DNA of 64,000 nucleotides from Azospirillum sp. TSA2s (lineage in GTDB: Bacteria; Pseudomonadota; Alphaproteobacteria; Azospirillales; Azospirillaceae). The stretch covers positions 2,443,501-2,507,500 of the forward strand of contig NZ_CP039650.1 in NCBI RefSeq assembly GCF_004923315.1. Direction: 5' to 3'. Below the pieces are notes generated by a model. It was not told the DNA's origin, did not search any database, and saw only the letters and a program-made list of their open reading frames with translations. Both the position numbers and the translations under genes were made by a program. Positions 18,795 to 27,236 of the stretch are shown here, piece by piece (within the stretch, counting starts at the first letter, position 1; every line of letters begins with the position of its first letter).

Positions 18795-19457
18795 ATGGCT
18801 ATGGACAAGGATACCACGACCAGCGCGCGTGAAACCGCTGACCGGGCAAAAGGCACGGTGGAGGACATGACGCGCGCCGGTGAGGCCACCACCCGCCGCG
18901 CCGCCGATGCCGCCCGCTCGATGGGTGAGAACGCGGCAGAGACCGGCCGGGAGGCCGCCGATGCCAGCCTGAACGCTGGTCAGAAGGCAATGGGGGTGGG
19001 TGCGGACATGACCCGCCGCAGCGCTGAGACTGCCGGCACCATGATGAACAAGGCCTCCGATGTCGCCGGCCGCACGACCGAGCAGCTCCAGCGCGCGCTG
19101 GGCCTGTCGAAGGAAGCGCAGGGCGCGGTCGCCAGCCAGACCCGCGAAACCATGGACGTCATGGTCCAGTGCGGCAGCGTTCTGGCCGATGGCTGGCAGA
19201 ATGCCTGGCGCGAATGGATGGGGCTGGCGCAGGACGTCGCCTCGCGCAATGCCGAGGGAATGAACGCGCTGATGCGCAGCCGGACCGTCCCCGATTTCTA
19301 CGCGGCGCAGAGCCGTATGCTGAAGGACAACATGCAGATGGTCCTCAGCCGCAGCGTCAAGATCTCGGAGATGTCGGCGAGCACCGCCAACACGGCGATG
19401 GGCAAGCTGAACGCCCGTCTGGAAGGTGCGGCGCAGCAGACGGAGCGCCGCTTCTGA
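18795..19457 (+). CDS. Phasin family protein
   Basis: 220 residues. The C-terminal half is the Phasin_2-like domain (MDVMVQCGSVLADGWQNAWR, then FYAAQSRMLKDNMQMVLSRS). The N-terminal half is an unusual alanine/threonine-rich amphipathic helix region with repeated ARETADRAKGTVEDM-like segments, as in LEA-type proteins. Phasins coat polyhydroxyalkanoate granules; Azospirillum-type bacteria store polyhydroxybutyrate. ATG 18795 has GAGGAG at 18781-18786. It is monocistronic, between a promoter-like site at 18675 and a strong terminator at 19515. The LEA-like half and stress-type promoter suggest a stress role too. Confidence 0.85.
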   Translation: MAMDKDTTTSARETADRAKGTVEDMTRAGEATTRRAADAARSMGENAAETGREAADASLNAGQKAMGVGADMTRRSAETAGTMMNKASDVAGRTTEQLQRALGLSKEAQGAVASQTRETMDVMVQCGSVLADGWQNAWREWMGLAQDVASRNAEGMNALMRSRTVPDFYAAQSRMLKDNMQMVLSRSVKISEMSASTANTAMGKLNARLEGAAQQTERRF

Positions 19458-19514
19458 AGACCTGGCCGACTGCACCGGCACGCTATCGATAACGAACGAT
19501 CTCCATCCTGACTG

Positions 19515-19546
19515 AACCCCGGCCCGCAAGGACCGGGGTTTTTTCT
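19515..19546 (+). terminator. Rho-independent terminator after the phasin gene
   Basis: AACCCCGG at 19515-19522 pairs with CCGGGGTT at 19533-19540 around a 10-base loop and is followed by TTTTCT. This is a classic stem plus T-run, 58 bases after the phasin stop. Confidence 0.9.
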
Positions 19547-19573
19547 GTGGCGGATACGCCGCCTGCCCGCCGG

Positions 19574-20416
19574 TTAGGGCGCTTCAGGCGTGAGCCAGCT
19601 CACCGCGGCCCCGCCGCCGGTGGAGGGCAGGGCGTCGTGCAGGGCCGGCAGCAACTCCTTCAGCGTCTCGTCGAGCTTCCAGGGCGGATTGACGATCAGC
19701 AGGCCGGAGCCGTTCAGCCGCAGATGGGTGTCTTCGGGATGCCAGGTCAGTTCGGCGATCAGCACCTTGGGGATGCCGGTCTTCTCCACCGCATCCTGGA
19801 ACCGCCAGACCGCCGCGCGCTCCTTGATCGGATACCACAGGGCGAAGATGCCGGTGGACCAGCGGCGGTGCGCCTGCGCCAACCCCTCCGCCATGCGGGC
19901 GAACTCGTCGGGCTGCTCGAATGGCGGATCGATCAGGACCAGCCCACGCTTCTCCTTGGGCGGCAGATGGGCCTTCAGCGCGGTATAGGCATCGGACTGG
20001 TGGACGGCGACGGAGCGGTCGCCGGCGAACTCCGCCTTCAGGCTGACGGCGTCGTCGGGGTGCAGTTCGACCAGCACCATGCGGTCCTGCGGGCGGAGCG
20101 CGGCACGGGCGATTCGCGGGGAGCCGGGATACCAGCGCAGGGTGCCGTCGGGGTTCAGCGCCTGGACGGCATCCAGATAGGGCGCCAGTGCCGGGTGCGG
20201 CAGGGGATGGCCGAACAGCCGGCCGATGCCCTCGTCGCTCTCACCGGTCTTGCGGGCCGCCTCGGAGGTCAGGTCGTAACGGCCGATGCCGGCATGGGTG
20301 TCCAGCACGCAGAAAGGCGTCGGTTTGGCGCGCAGATGATCCAGGATCAGCGCCAGCACGGCGTGCTTCATCACGTCGGCCGGGTTGCCGGCGTGGAAGA
20401 TGTGGCGGTAGTTCAT
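19574..20416 (-). CDS. rlmJ: 23S rRNA (adenine(2030)-N(6))-methyltransferase RlmJ
   Basis: 280 residues. The N-terminus MNYRHIFHAGNPADVMKHAV is the RlmJ signature, followed by LDTHAGIGRYDL (SAM binding, about 38-49) and the catalytic DPPFE motif at 163-167 for N6-adenine methylation. The enzyme methylates A2030 of 23S rRNA in E. coli; the same target is inferred here. Length is normal. It is convergent with the phasin gene and separated from the next minus-strand gene by 70 bases with no clear signal. Confidence 0.95.
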   Translation of the reverse strand: MNYRHIFHAGNPADVMKHAVLALILDHLRAKPTPFCVLDTHAGIGRYDLTSEAARKTGESDEGIGRLFGHPLPHPALAPYLDAVQALNPDGTLRWYPGSPRIARAALRPQDRMVLVELHPDDAVSLKAEFAGDRSVAVHQSDAYTALKAHLPPKEKRGLVLIDPPFEQPDEFARMAEGLAQAHRRWSTGIFALWYPIKERAAVWRFQDAVEKTGIPKVLIAELTWHPEDTHLRLNGSGLLIVNPPWKLDETLKELLPALHDALPSTGGGAAVSWLTPEAP

Positions 20417-20486
20417 GCGTCGGGGTTTACCCGATCACGCAACGCGGCGCCAGCGCTCTTGCCGGCGCGACCGGTCGGCGGACGGA

Positions 20487-21170
20487 TCAGTTGATCGCCG
20501 CGACCTGCTGTGCGTTGTGGAAGCTGCGGCGGGTGCGCGGAGCGACGCTGACGGGATCGGTATCCTCGCAGCGGGAAGAGGCCAGCAGCTTGGCGCTCTG
20601 CGTGTCCAGTTCGCCCAGGCTCTGCCAGATCTTGCAGACATAGGCCTGGGCGCGACGGCCGGAGCTGCCGTTGTAGCGGGCCAGCGCGGTCTTCCAGTTG
20701 CCTTCCTCGCCATGGAAGCGGACGAGAAGCTGGCCGGCGTAGAACACGTTGTCGCGCGGCTCGACGATCTTCTCCAGCGGCTGGAACTCGCCACGGTGGG
20801 TGGCGACCGACAGCTGCATGCAGCCGACATAGGTGTTGGAGCGAAGCTGGCCGCGGTGATCGCGAAGATGACGGGCGGCGTCACTGACGTTGCGGGCGTA
20901 GTAGGGACGGCCCTGCACGCTCATGGCGAAGGGGTGGGGGGTACCGTCCTGGCCGCTTTCGACCAGGGCGATGGCCACCAGCATGCCGGAGGGAATGCCG
21001 AGTTTCTGTTCGGCCTCCACCGCGTGGGTGACGCAGCTTTCTTTCGAAACGGTCTGGGCCTGGGCGGTTCCGGAAACGGAGAGCGCCACCAGGGGAGCCG
21101 TCAGCAGTCCCGCAGCCAGTGCGAAGCGTCCACACTTTGTGGCGCCTGCGCGCTGATTTCGTCCCCGCAT
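20487..21170 (-). CDS. Secreted SLT-domain (lytic transglycosylase-like) protein
   Basis: 227 residues. A signal peptide ends at about residue 38 (SVSGTAQAQ). The domain resembles a short lytic transglycosylase: KLGIPSGMLVAIALVESGQD carries the putative catalytic Glu, YVGCMQLSVATHRGEF replaces the usual GLMQ block, and WKTALARYNGSSG matches the AxYN block. Three cysteines in the mature part could form disulfides. It probably cleaves peptidoglycan locally. ATG 21170 was chosen because AAGGAG lies 7-12 bases upstream; longer in-frame starts lack this. Small SLT proteins of this kind are sometimes linked to secretion or flagella, but no such genes are near. Confidence 0.82.
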   Translation of the reverse strand: MRGRNQRAGATKCGRFALAAGLLTAPLVALSVSGTAQAQTVSKESCVTHAVEAEQKLGIPSGMLVAIALVESGQDGTPHPFAMSVQGRPYYARNVSDAARHLRDHRGQLRSNTYVGCMQLSVATHRGEFQPLEKIVEPRDNVFYAGQLLVRFHGEEGNWKTALARYNGSSGRRAQAYVCKIWQSLGELDTQSAKLLASSRCEDTDPVSVAPRTRRSFHNAQQVAAIN

Positions 21171-21758
21171 CCCAAATCTCCTTCTGCTGTCGCCCCGTCT
21201 TGTACGGCGGCTGTTTGACCCCCCGCGCGGGGCCGTTGTTCCGGTCACCGAGTCGCTTACGGCGACCGCCTCCTACCCAGATGTTCAGCGCCTCCCGATT
21301 GGGCGCCGCGGCAACACTTCCAAAAATTTGATCCATCGTCAACCCGCTTGCGCCCTGGTAATACCACAGCTTTCGTCCGTCAGATGTCACTCAGGCTCGC
21401 CGAACGGACGGCTTAGGCGCTTCGGTTAGGTTCATAAGCCATTGAATCGCCACATTTGCCGGCAAAATCGATTGGGGTGGTACTGCTGCCTCTCTTGACC
21501 CTTCGGAGGGGGGACAAAAAAAGGGCTACTGCGACCGCGTGTCGCCCGAATCACACTTCGGAAGGATTTTCGCGTCCCCCTTGCGCGGCGCAGCATGTTG
21601 GGGCAGTAAACTCCGCCGCCCTGTTTCCCTGGACTCGGTTCCCTGGGTCAAGTCGGTGCCGCAGCGACGCCCGGGACGGCCCGATGGCGAGCGGAGGCGG
21701 GCTATCCGGGCCGGCGGCATTCCCCTGGTCGAAGCCCGCGATCAGAGGAACTCCATCC
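21171..21758. other. 588-base intergenic region, no gene assigned
   Basis: This gap separates the divergent SLT-domain and TPR-methyltransferase genes. I find no tRNA, known riboswitch or convincing hairpin. On the minus strand an open frame begins with ATG at 21388-21390 and reads plausibly for about 60 codons before running into the SLT gene in another frame, but its third positions lack the strong G/C preference of neighbouring genes. I leave it unannotated. Confidence 0.5.
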
Positions 21759-23114
21759 GTGTCCGCGGATCCCTCCATTGGCGACGAGCCGCAAATCTAC
21801 AATCTCGATCAAATGTTCCGGTTCGGTTACGACCGGCTCTACGCGGGGGATAATGCCGGAGCCGTCCGCGCATTTCGCGCCGGCGTCGCAGTCGACCCCT
21901 CCCATGCGGAGGCATGGTCGGCACTGGCGGAAGCCGGCGGCGGGACCGATGCGGCAGGGCAGGCGGCGGCCTGTTTCCGGCGCGCCGTCACTCTGGAACC
22001 GGGCAATTGGGGCTGGCGGCTGATGCTGGCCGATGCCCTGCGGCAGTGCGGCAAAACCGATGCTGCACACGCGTTGTTCCAGTCCCTTGCGGCGGAGCGG
22101 AGCGATTCGGCACAGGCACGACTCGGACTCGCCCGTTGCCTCGCCGCGGCCGGCCGCCAAGAGGAAGCGCTGGAGGAGTACCGGGAGGCGGTGGCGCTGC
22201 GCCCCAACGACCGCGATGCCATCCTCGCGCTGGCGGATGCGCAGGCTCTGTCGGGGGATGCGCTGGCGGCGGTTGAACTGCTTCAGCCGCTGGCCCGGCG
22301 GCTTGAGGATGATGCGTCCGTCCATCACGCGCTGGGCCGCAGCTGGCTTGCCCTGCGCGAACCGGCCAAGGCGCTGACCGCGCTACGCCACGCCGCAAGA
22401 ATCGCCGAAGGGGACGAGGCGGCGGCGATCGAACGCCTGATCGAGGCGCTGGAGGCAGGGGAGGGTGCCGACCTGTCCGCCTCCTATGTCCGCGCCCTGT
22501 TCGACCGCTACGCCGACCGCTTCGACCAGGATCTGGTGGGCAAGCTCGGCTACGCGGCACCCGAACTGCTGCGGTCGGCGGTGGACCGCGTCACGCCCGG
22601 CGCTGCGGGATTGCGCATCCTCGATCTCGGTTGCGGCACCGGACTGGCGGGCGTCGCCTTCAAGCCGCTGGCCTCCCGGCTCGCCGGAGTCGATCTGTCG
22701 CCGCGGATGGTCGAGAAGGCGCGGCAACGCCGGCTCTATGACGAACTGACCGTCGGCGACGTCGTTGAGGCGATGGAGCGGGCGCCCGGCGGCTGGGACC
22801 TGCTGGTCGCCGCCGACGTGCTGGTCTATATCGGCGACCTCGCCCCCGTCTTCGCGGCGGCAGCCCGCGCCCTTCCTCCGGGAGGCCGTTTCGCCGCCAC
22901 CGTGGAACGCCTGCCGGGCGAACCGGCCTCGCTTACGGGCGGGTCATTCGTGCTTGGCGCGACCCGCCGTTATGCCCATGCCAAACATTATGTCCGGGCG
23001 ACGGCAGAAGCGGCCGGCTTCCTCATCCGCCTGATGGAACCCTGCAGCCCGCGACGGGAAAAGGGCATACCGGTTCCTGGCCTCCTGTTCGTGGTGGAAC
23101 GGGCGGCGCGGTAG
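21759..23114 (+). CDS. TPR-repeat SAM-dependent methyltransferase
   Basis: 451 residues. Residues about 15-235 form TPR-like helical repeats (GYDRLYAGDNAGAVRAFRAG, LGLARCLAAAGRQEEALEEY). Residues about 240-451 are a class I methyltransferase with LRILDLGCGTGLAG near 287 and LAGVDLSPRMVEKA after it. It matches the COG4976-type group of predicted TPR-containing methyltransferases. The substrate is unknown; the TPR part suggests a protein partner. GTG 21759 was chosen because AGAGGA sits 9-14 bases upstream; ATG 21684 is an alternative. It ends 15 bases before the convergent PhoD-like gene. Confidence 0.82.
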   Translation: MSADPSIGDEPQIYNLDQMFRFGYDRLYAGDNAGAVRAFRAGVAVDPSHAEAWSALAEAGGGTDAAGQAAACFRRAVTLEPGNWGWRLMLADALRQCGKTDAAHALFQSLAAERSDSAQARLGLARCLAAAGRQEEALEEYREAVALRPNDRDAILALADAQALSGDALAAVELLQPLARRLEDDASVHHALGRSWLALREPAKALTALRHAARIAEGDEAAAIERLIEALEAGEGADLSASYVRALFDRYADRFDQDLVGKLGYAAPELLRSAVDRVTPGAAGLRILDLGCGTGLAGVAFKPLASRLAGVDLSPRMVEKARQRRLYDELTVGDVVEAMERAPGGWDLLVAADVLVYIGDLAPVFAAAARALPPGGRFAATVERLPGEPASLTGGSFVLGATRRYAHAKHYVRATAEAAGFLIRLMEPCSPRREKGIPVPGLLFVVERAAR

Positions 23115-23129
23115 CGATCCGGTTGCGGG

Positions 23130-24620
23130 TCAGATCGCCTGCGTATAGCGGCCGGCATCGCCGGGCAGGCACCAGCGTGCATGCAGTTGCCCCTTGGTGT
23201 CGAAGCTGCAGGCGATCCAGCCGGAACCGTACAGCAGGCGTCGCCCGCCCTCTGCGAAGGGCGGCATCTCGAACCGGTGGGCGGGCAGGGGATGGTCAGG
23301 GCGGGTCGCCAGCGGCTCCGCCAGCCGCGACTTCCATCCCCCCGCCGGGGTGGCGGACTTGGTGAAGCGTGGCGCGTAGAGCTGCCACATCTCCAGTCCG
23401 CCGCCGCGCAGCACGCCCCGCGCCGCCGCTCCACCAGCGATTCCCCGCGAGGCGACCGTGATGCGGCAGCCGCTGCGTCGGGAGAAATCGGCCAATGTGC
23501 GGACCATCCGCTCCCATTCGGCATGGCGGCCCGGTGCCGCCCAGTGATCGCCCAACCGACCGCGCAGCCGGGAAGGGAGCACGCCGCCCAGCCGGTCGAG
23601 CAAGGCGGCGGCCGGGGTCAGCAATGGCCCGCCGCTGACCAGGATCAGGTGACGACAGGCGGCGAAGCGGTCGAGCCAGTCCGGCAGCATGCTCCAGCCC
23701 CGTTCCGACAGCATGTGCCGGCCGTTGCGGTCGCTCCAGCTGTCGAGCGTCAGCAATCCGACTTCGCCCATGGTGAAACCTTGGGCCAGCGTTCCGCACG
23801 CCGATCCCCACAGGCAATCGGGCGGGCCGTTGGCGACGGATCCGGTCTGGAAGAGCTGGACCTGCCGGCGGGTCGCCGCGAACAGCGGGCGCAGGCTGCG
23901 CGAGGCGGCGTCGCCCTCCTCCCGGCCGCCCCAGGCGCCGGCCAGCAACCGGCCGAGATCGCTGCCGTCCCACACCATCACCGAGGGAATCGACGCCAAC
24001 GCCGACGCCGCGGCGGCACTGCTCCAGGTCCGCAGCATGCGGTCGAAGCCGGCGGCCATCAGTTCTTCCGCCACGCCGGGCAGTGCGGGGCCAAGCCGGC
24101 GGGAGACATCGGACAGCAGGCCATTCGCCTGGGGAGCGGCGGCCGTCACGGCGTCGCCGTCGATCTGTCCGCCGGCCTGGACCATCAGGTGATAGCGGTC
24201 GGTGGACTGCCGGGACAGCAGGTCGGACCAGAGGGCCGGTGACGCGCCCGCAGGGCCTTCGGCCTCCGGATCGCCACCGCCTGTCATTCCGCTCCCGTAA
24301 AGGATGGCCATGCGTGGGAGTGAATGACGACCCGGAACGACCACGGTCCAGCGGGGGCCGTCGGGAAATCCGTAGGTGACGTCGGTGTCGCGCATGCCGC
24401 GCGGGACAGCGAAGTCGAATCGCCAGAGCTGGCGGTGGCGCCAGTGCGTCAGGTGGCGCGGCGGGACGGGCAGGGTGACGCCATCCACCCGCAGATCGTC
24501 GGGTTCGACCTCTCCGTCCAGAACGAACAGTGCCGACAGCCACCAACGGTCGCGCTGCTCACCACGGAAATACAGGATGGGACCGAGCAGGATGCTCGGT
24601 TCCGCTCGTCTCGGCGCCAT
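23130..24620 (-). CDS. PhoD-like phosphatase-family protein lacking metal-site motifs
   Basis: 496 residues. The overall layout is that of PhoD-like alkaline phosphatase-family proteins: ILLGPILYFRGEQRDRWWLS at the N-terminus, an N-terminal beta domain, then a metallophosphatase-like domain with LLTLDSWSDRNGRHMLSERG and CRHLILVSGGPLL. The metal-binding blocks are altered: where the family has GGDQxYAD this protein has QAGGQIDGD (148-156), where it has WDDHDI it has WDGSDLG (217-223), and where it has SGDVH it has ASRGIAGG (390-397). It therefore looks like a pseudoenzyme, perhaps structural or regulatory. No signal peptide is seen. It is convergent with a TPR-methyltransferase. Confidence 0.7.
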   Translation of the reverse strand: MAPRRAEPSILLGPILYFRGEQRDRWWLSALFVLDGEVEPDDLRVDGVTLPVPPRHLTHWRHRQLWRFDFAVPRGMRDTDVTYGFPDGPRWTVVVPGRHSLPRMAILYGSGMTGGGDPEAEGPAGASPALWSDLLSRQSTDRYHLMVQAGGQIDGDAVTAAAPQANGLLSDVSRRLGPALPGVAEELMAAGFDRMLRTWSSAAAASALASIPSVMVWDGSDLGRLLAGAWGGREEGDAASRSLRPLFAATRRQVQLFQTGSVANGPPDCLWGSACGTLAQGFTMGEVGLLTLDSWSDRNGRHMLSERGWSMLPDWLDRFAACRHLILVSGGPLLTPAAALLDRLGGVLPSRLRGRLGDHWAAPGRHAEWERMVRTLADFSRRSGCRITVASRGIAGGAAARGVLRGGGLEMWQLYAPRFTKSATPAGGWKSRLAEPLATRPDHPLPAHRFEMPPFAEGGRRLLYGSGWIACSFDTKGQLHARWCLPGDAGRYTQAI

Positions 24621-24726
24621 GCTTCATCCGTCCGAACCGGCCCTTCCCCCAAAGATGGGCCTGCCGCATGAGATAGCGCAAGGCGCCGCCGGACGGCGAA
24701 AAAATATCGCGCTCCGAGACGTACGG

Positions 24727-24951
24727 TCAGCCGTTCCGCTTGCGCAACAGCTCCAGCATTCGGGGCGGCACCTCTTCGTTCAGGACCGGGTCGTACAGGC
24801 GATGAAGCTCCTCCACATGCTGGCGATGCTGGGCGAGCAGCGCCTTTGCGTCGGGATCGCTCTCGACCACGCTTTCGAATTCTGCGCGCTCCCGCTCGTC
24901 CAGGGCGCCGTCCAGATAGGCGTTGATATCGGTCATCGTCACACGCTTCAT
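24727..24951 (-). CDS. Short anti-sigma-factor-like protein
   Basis: 74 residues, no cysteine, no membrane helix. It opens MTDINAYLDGALDERERAEF like the N-terminal cytoplasmic domain of alphaproteobacterial anti-sigma factors and ends LYDPVLNEEVPPRMLELLRK, a segment shared by such proteins and similar to the sigma-binding helix of NepR. Ordinary members continue with a transmembrane and periplasmic part that is missing here. ATG 24951 is used; ATG 24936 is an alternative. An ECF sigma gene lies 1.3 kb away at 26296-26769, with only an SDR gene between, so the two may be partners. That pairing is inference. Confidence 0.7.
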   Translation of the reverse strand: MKRVTMTDINAYLDGALDERERAEFESVVESDPDAKALLAQHRQHVEELHRLYDPVLNEEVPPRMLELLRKRNG

Positions 24952-25217
24952 CTCTGTCGTTCCCGGATGGGTCGCCGGGGTTCTCCCCTGGGACACGATC
25001 AACCGTGACACGTCCGGTGGCCCCGCCGTTCCCGGAAAGCTTGGCCTAAAGGACGCCTACCCCATCTTATGGGCATGATCCTGAGCCATACCAGTCCGAC
25101 AAACGGCGCGATCACTGCTCACTTTCGAGGCGAGCAAACCGGCACTGCCATCCTCTTTCGCGTCGCCCGGCCAAGTAACAGGGCGGTGCAGCCGATTGTT
25201 CCGATTTCCGTTGGTGC

Positions 25218-25242
25218 GGAACGCCGCGCAATAGGGACTGTT
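25218..25242 (+). promoter_or_regulatory. EcfG-type promoter candidate before the SDR gene
   Basis: GGAAC at 25218-25222 and GTT at 25240-25242 are 17 bases apart. The site lies 61 bases before the SDR start. On the opposite strand GGAAC (25202-25198) and GTT (25179-25177), 18 bases apart, is a weaker match that could serve the anti-sigma-like gene. The 351-base gap 24952-25302 holds no other feature I can see. Confidence 0.5.
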
Positions 25243-25302
25243 GTGATTGTGCAACTCACCCCATGCGCGCCCCGACAGGGTTGCCGAAGAAGGAGAATGC
25301 CA

Positions 25303-26163
25303 ATGGCGCAACAGGAGGGCAGACAACCGCCCCAGCACCAGAACACGCAGCCGGGCCATCAGGCGCCCATGACTCCCCAGCCGTCGGAAACGCGCCCCGC
25401 CTACCGCGGCAGCGGCAAGCTGCGCGACAAGGTGGCGTTGATCACCGGCGGCGACAGCGGCATCGGCCGGGCCATCGCCGTGCTGTACGCGCGCGAAGGC
25501 GCGAAGGTCGGCATCCTGTACCTGAATGAGGACGACGATGCCCGCGAGACCCGCCGGCTGGTCGAAGCCGAAGGCCAGCCCTGCACCATCCTGAGCGGCG
25601 ACGTCGGCAGTGAGGAAACCTGCAGAAAGGCGGTGGAGCGCATCGTCGGCGAGCATGGCCGCCTCGACATCCTGATCAACAACGCGGCCGAACAGCATCC
25701 GCAGAAGTCGATCGAGGACATCACCGCCGAGCAGCTGGAGCGGACCTTCCGCACCAACATCTTCGGACAGTTCTATATGGTGAAGGCCGCCCTGCCGCAC
25801 ATGCACGAGGGTGCCAGCATCATCAACACCACCTCCGTCACCGCCTACAAGGGCAGTCCGGAACTGCTGGACTATTCGGCGACCAAGGGCGCCATCGTCG
25901 CCTTCACCCGGTCGTTGTCGATGGCCCTGAGCGACCGCGGCATCCGCGTCAACGCGGTGGCTCCCGGTCCGATCTGGACCCCGCTGATCCCCTCCACCTT
26001 CGACGAGAAGAAGGTCGAGAACTTCGGCGGCAATGTGCCGATGAAGCGGGCCGGCCAGCCGGACGAGGTGGCGCCGTCCTATGTGTTCCTGGCATCCGAT
26101 GACTCTTCATATATGTCGGGACAGGTGCTGCACCCGAACGGCGGCACGGTGGTGAACGGCTGA
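25303..26163 (+). CDS. SDR family oxidoreductase, YghA-like
   Basis: 286 residues. A Gln/Pro-rich N-terminal tail of about 35 residues precedes a Rossmann domain: ALITGGDSGIGRAIAV (cofactor loop), DILINNAAEQHPQ, the catalytic Ser in NTTSVTAYKG and Tyr/Lys in YSATKGA. This is the YghA/stress-type subgroup of classical short-chain dehydrogenases, often general-stress regulated. The substrate is unknown. ATG 25303 was chosen because AAGGAG at 25290-25295 is correctly spaced; ATG 25297 is too close. A GGAAC-N17-GTT promoter-like site lies upstream and a perfect terminator downstream. Confidence 0.92.
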   Translation: MAQQEGRQPPQHQNTQPGHQAPMTPQPSETRPAYRGSGKLRDKVALITGGDSGIGRAIAVLYAREGAKVGILYLNEDDDARETRRLVEAEGQPCTILSGDVGSEETCRKAVERIVGEHGRLDILINNAAEQHPQKSIEDITAEQLERTFRTNIFGQFYMVKAALPHMHEGASIINTTSVTAYKGSPELLDYSATKGAIVAFTRSLSMALSDRGIRVNAVAPGPIWTPLIPSTFDEKKVENFGGNVPMKRAGQPDEVAPSYVFLASDDSSYMSGQVLHPNGGTVVNG

Positions 26164-26210
26164 GCGGACTGGCTGACCGGAAGGGCGCTCTCACAAGGTG
26201 GCCCCATGAG

Positions 26211-26243
26211 AAAAGCCCCCGTGCAGAGTGCACGGGGGCTTTT
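26211..26243. terminator. Bidirectional rho-independent terminator
   Basis: AAAAGCCCCCGTGC at 26211-26224 and GCACGGGGGCTTTT at 26230-26243 form a perfect 14-base stem with a 5-base loop. A-tract and T-tract on both sides let it end transcription of the SDR gene (+) and of the convergent ECF sigma gene (-). Confidence 0.95.
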
Positions 26244-26295
26244 CATTCGTGGAGCATTCGAAGCTGGCCGGCGGGTCATCAGGAAAGGTGTCGGA

Positions 26296-26769
26296 TCAGG
26301 CGGTCATCAGGTTGTTCAGCCGCTCCCGCGCACGGCACAGGCGGGAACGGATGGTGCCGATCGACACGTTCAGCGTCTCGGCCGCTTCCTGATAGGGACG
26401 CCCCTCGATGGCGACCAGCTTCACGACCTTGCGCTGGCTGGGGGTGAGGGAGGAAAAGGCGCGGTCGACATCGCGGAAGACCAGACGCGACATCTGCGCC
26501 GCGTCGACCGACATGGCGCCGTCCCACAGCTCCACCTTCGTCACATGGCGGTCACGCTGCAGGTTGTTGAAATGCAGGTTCTTTAGCATGGTGGTCAGCC
26601 ACGCCTGCATATTCGTGCCGGGTTCGAAACGATGCTGGCGCGACAGGGCGCGGGCCAGGCAGTCCTGCAGCAGGTCCTCTGCGGCGTTGGCGTCACGGGT
26701 CAGCTTGCAGGCATAGCGCTGCAGGTTCGGCATGCAGCGGATCAGTTCGTTTTCGAACGAGTACGCCAT
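26296..26769 (-). CDS. ECF-type RNA polymerase sigma factor
   Basis: 157 residues with sigma region 2 (LQRYACKLTRDANAAEDLLQ, then FEPGTNMQAWLTTMLKNLHF) and region 4 (FSSLTPSQRKVVKLVAIEGR, then AAETLNVSIGTIRSRLCRAR). Length and the FEPGTNMQAWL segment recall the EcfG/ECF15 general-stress group or a close relative. ATG 26769 has GGAGGAAGGAAA directly upstream. A short anti-sigma-like gene lies 1.3 kb downstream beyond the SDR gene. An EcfG-type promoter match at 27097-27122 points at this gene, so it may be autoregulated. The exact ECF group needs a profile search. Confidence 0.9.
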   Translation of the reverse strand: MAYSFENELIRCMPNLQRYACKLTRDANAAEDLLQDCLARALSRQHRFEPGTNMQAWLTTMLKNLHFNNLQRDRHVTKVELWDGAMSVDAAQMSRLVFRDVDRAFSSLTPSQRKVVKLVAIEGRPYQEAAETLNVSIGTIRSRLCRARERLNNLMTA

Positions 26770-27236
26770 GGTCTTTCCTTCCTCCACGGTCTGTGTACGT
26801 CTCCCGCCGGCCGGGTGAGCGGCAGCGCCCTTCGCGGTACGGGCGGGGCGCAGGGCGGGGACGGCATTGGGCTTTCCGGCGCGCAATGGCGGCGCCACCG
26901 GTTCGAAGGGCTGACAGTGTCTTTGCGGTCTTGAGCGCTCAGTATGCCCTGGCGGTCGTCTCCAGGGCGCTTCCGGCCCGGCCCGTCATCCGGTGCGGGT
27001 CGGCGGTCCCTGGGGGGTGTTGCGGAACGATCCGGTCGGCGGTGGCGTCATTGAGGCGGTCCCGTTGTTGCCCGTCGTTGATCGTGTCGGGAGCTAAACG
27101 CGCCGTCCGCCGCGGATGTTCCACCGCAGGATCCGGAAAGAGTGACATCGGTGGCAGATCGCGGAGATTCCGGTCCCGCCTCCGCTTGCCGGGCTTACCA
27201 CCATCGAACGCGCCCGCCGGTGCGCCGCTGCAACAC
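26770..27236. other. 467-base gap upstream of the ECF sigma gene
   Basis: I see no gene here. The visible signal is the minus-strand promoter-like site at 27097-27122. If it is used, the sigma-factor mRNA would have a leader of more than 300 bases, long enough for further control. Confidence 0.5.
27097..27122 (-). promoter_or_regulatory. EcfG-type promoter candidate before the ECF sigma gene
   Basis: On the minus strand GGAAC (27122-27118) and CGTT (27100-27097) are separated by 17 bases, within the EcfG consensus. It lies about 330 bases before the sigma-factor ATG, in a region with no other gene. Confidence 0.4.

Noticed and set aside
24952-25060. EcfG-type promoter close to the anti-sigma-like gene (GTTCC at 25028-25032 with AAC at 25001-25003)
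   Set aside because: The spacer is 24 bases, far outside the 16-18 range. The match further up at 25177-25202 is better but still weak.
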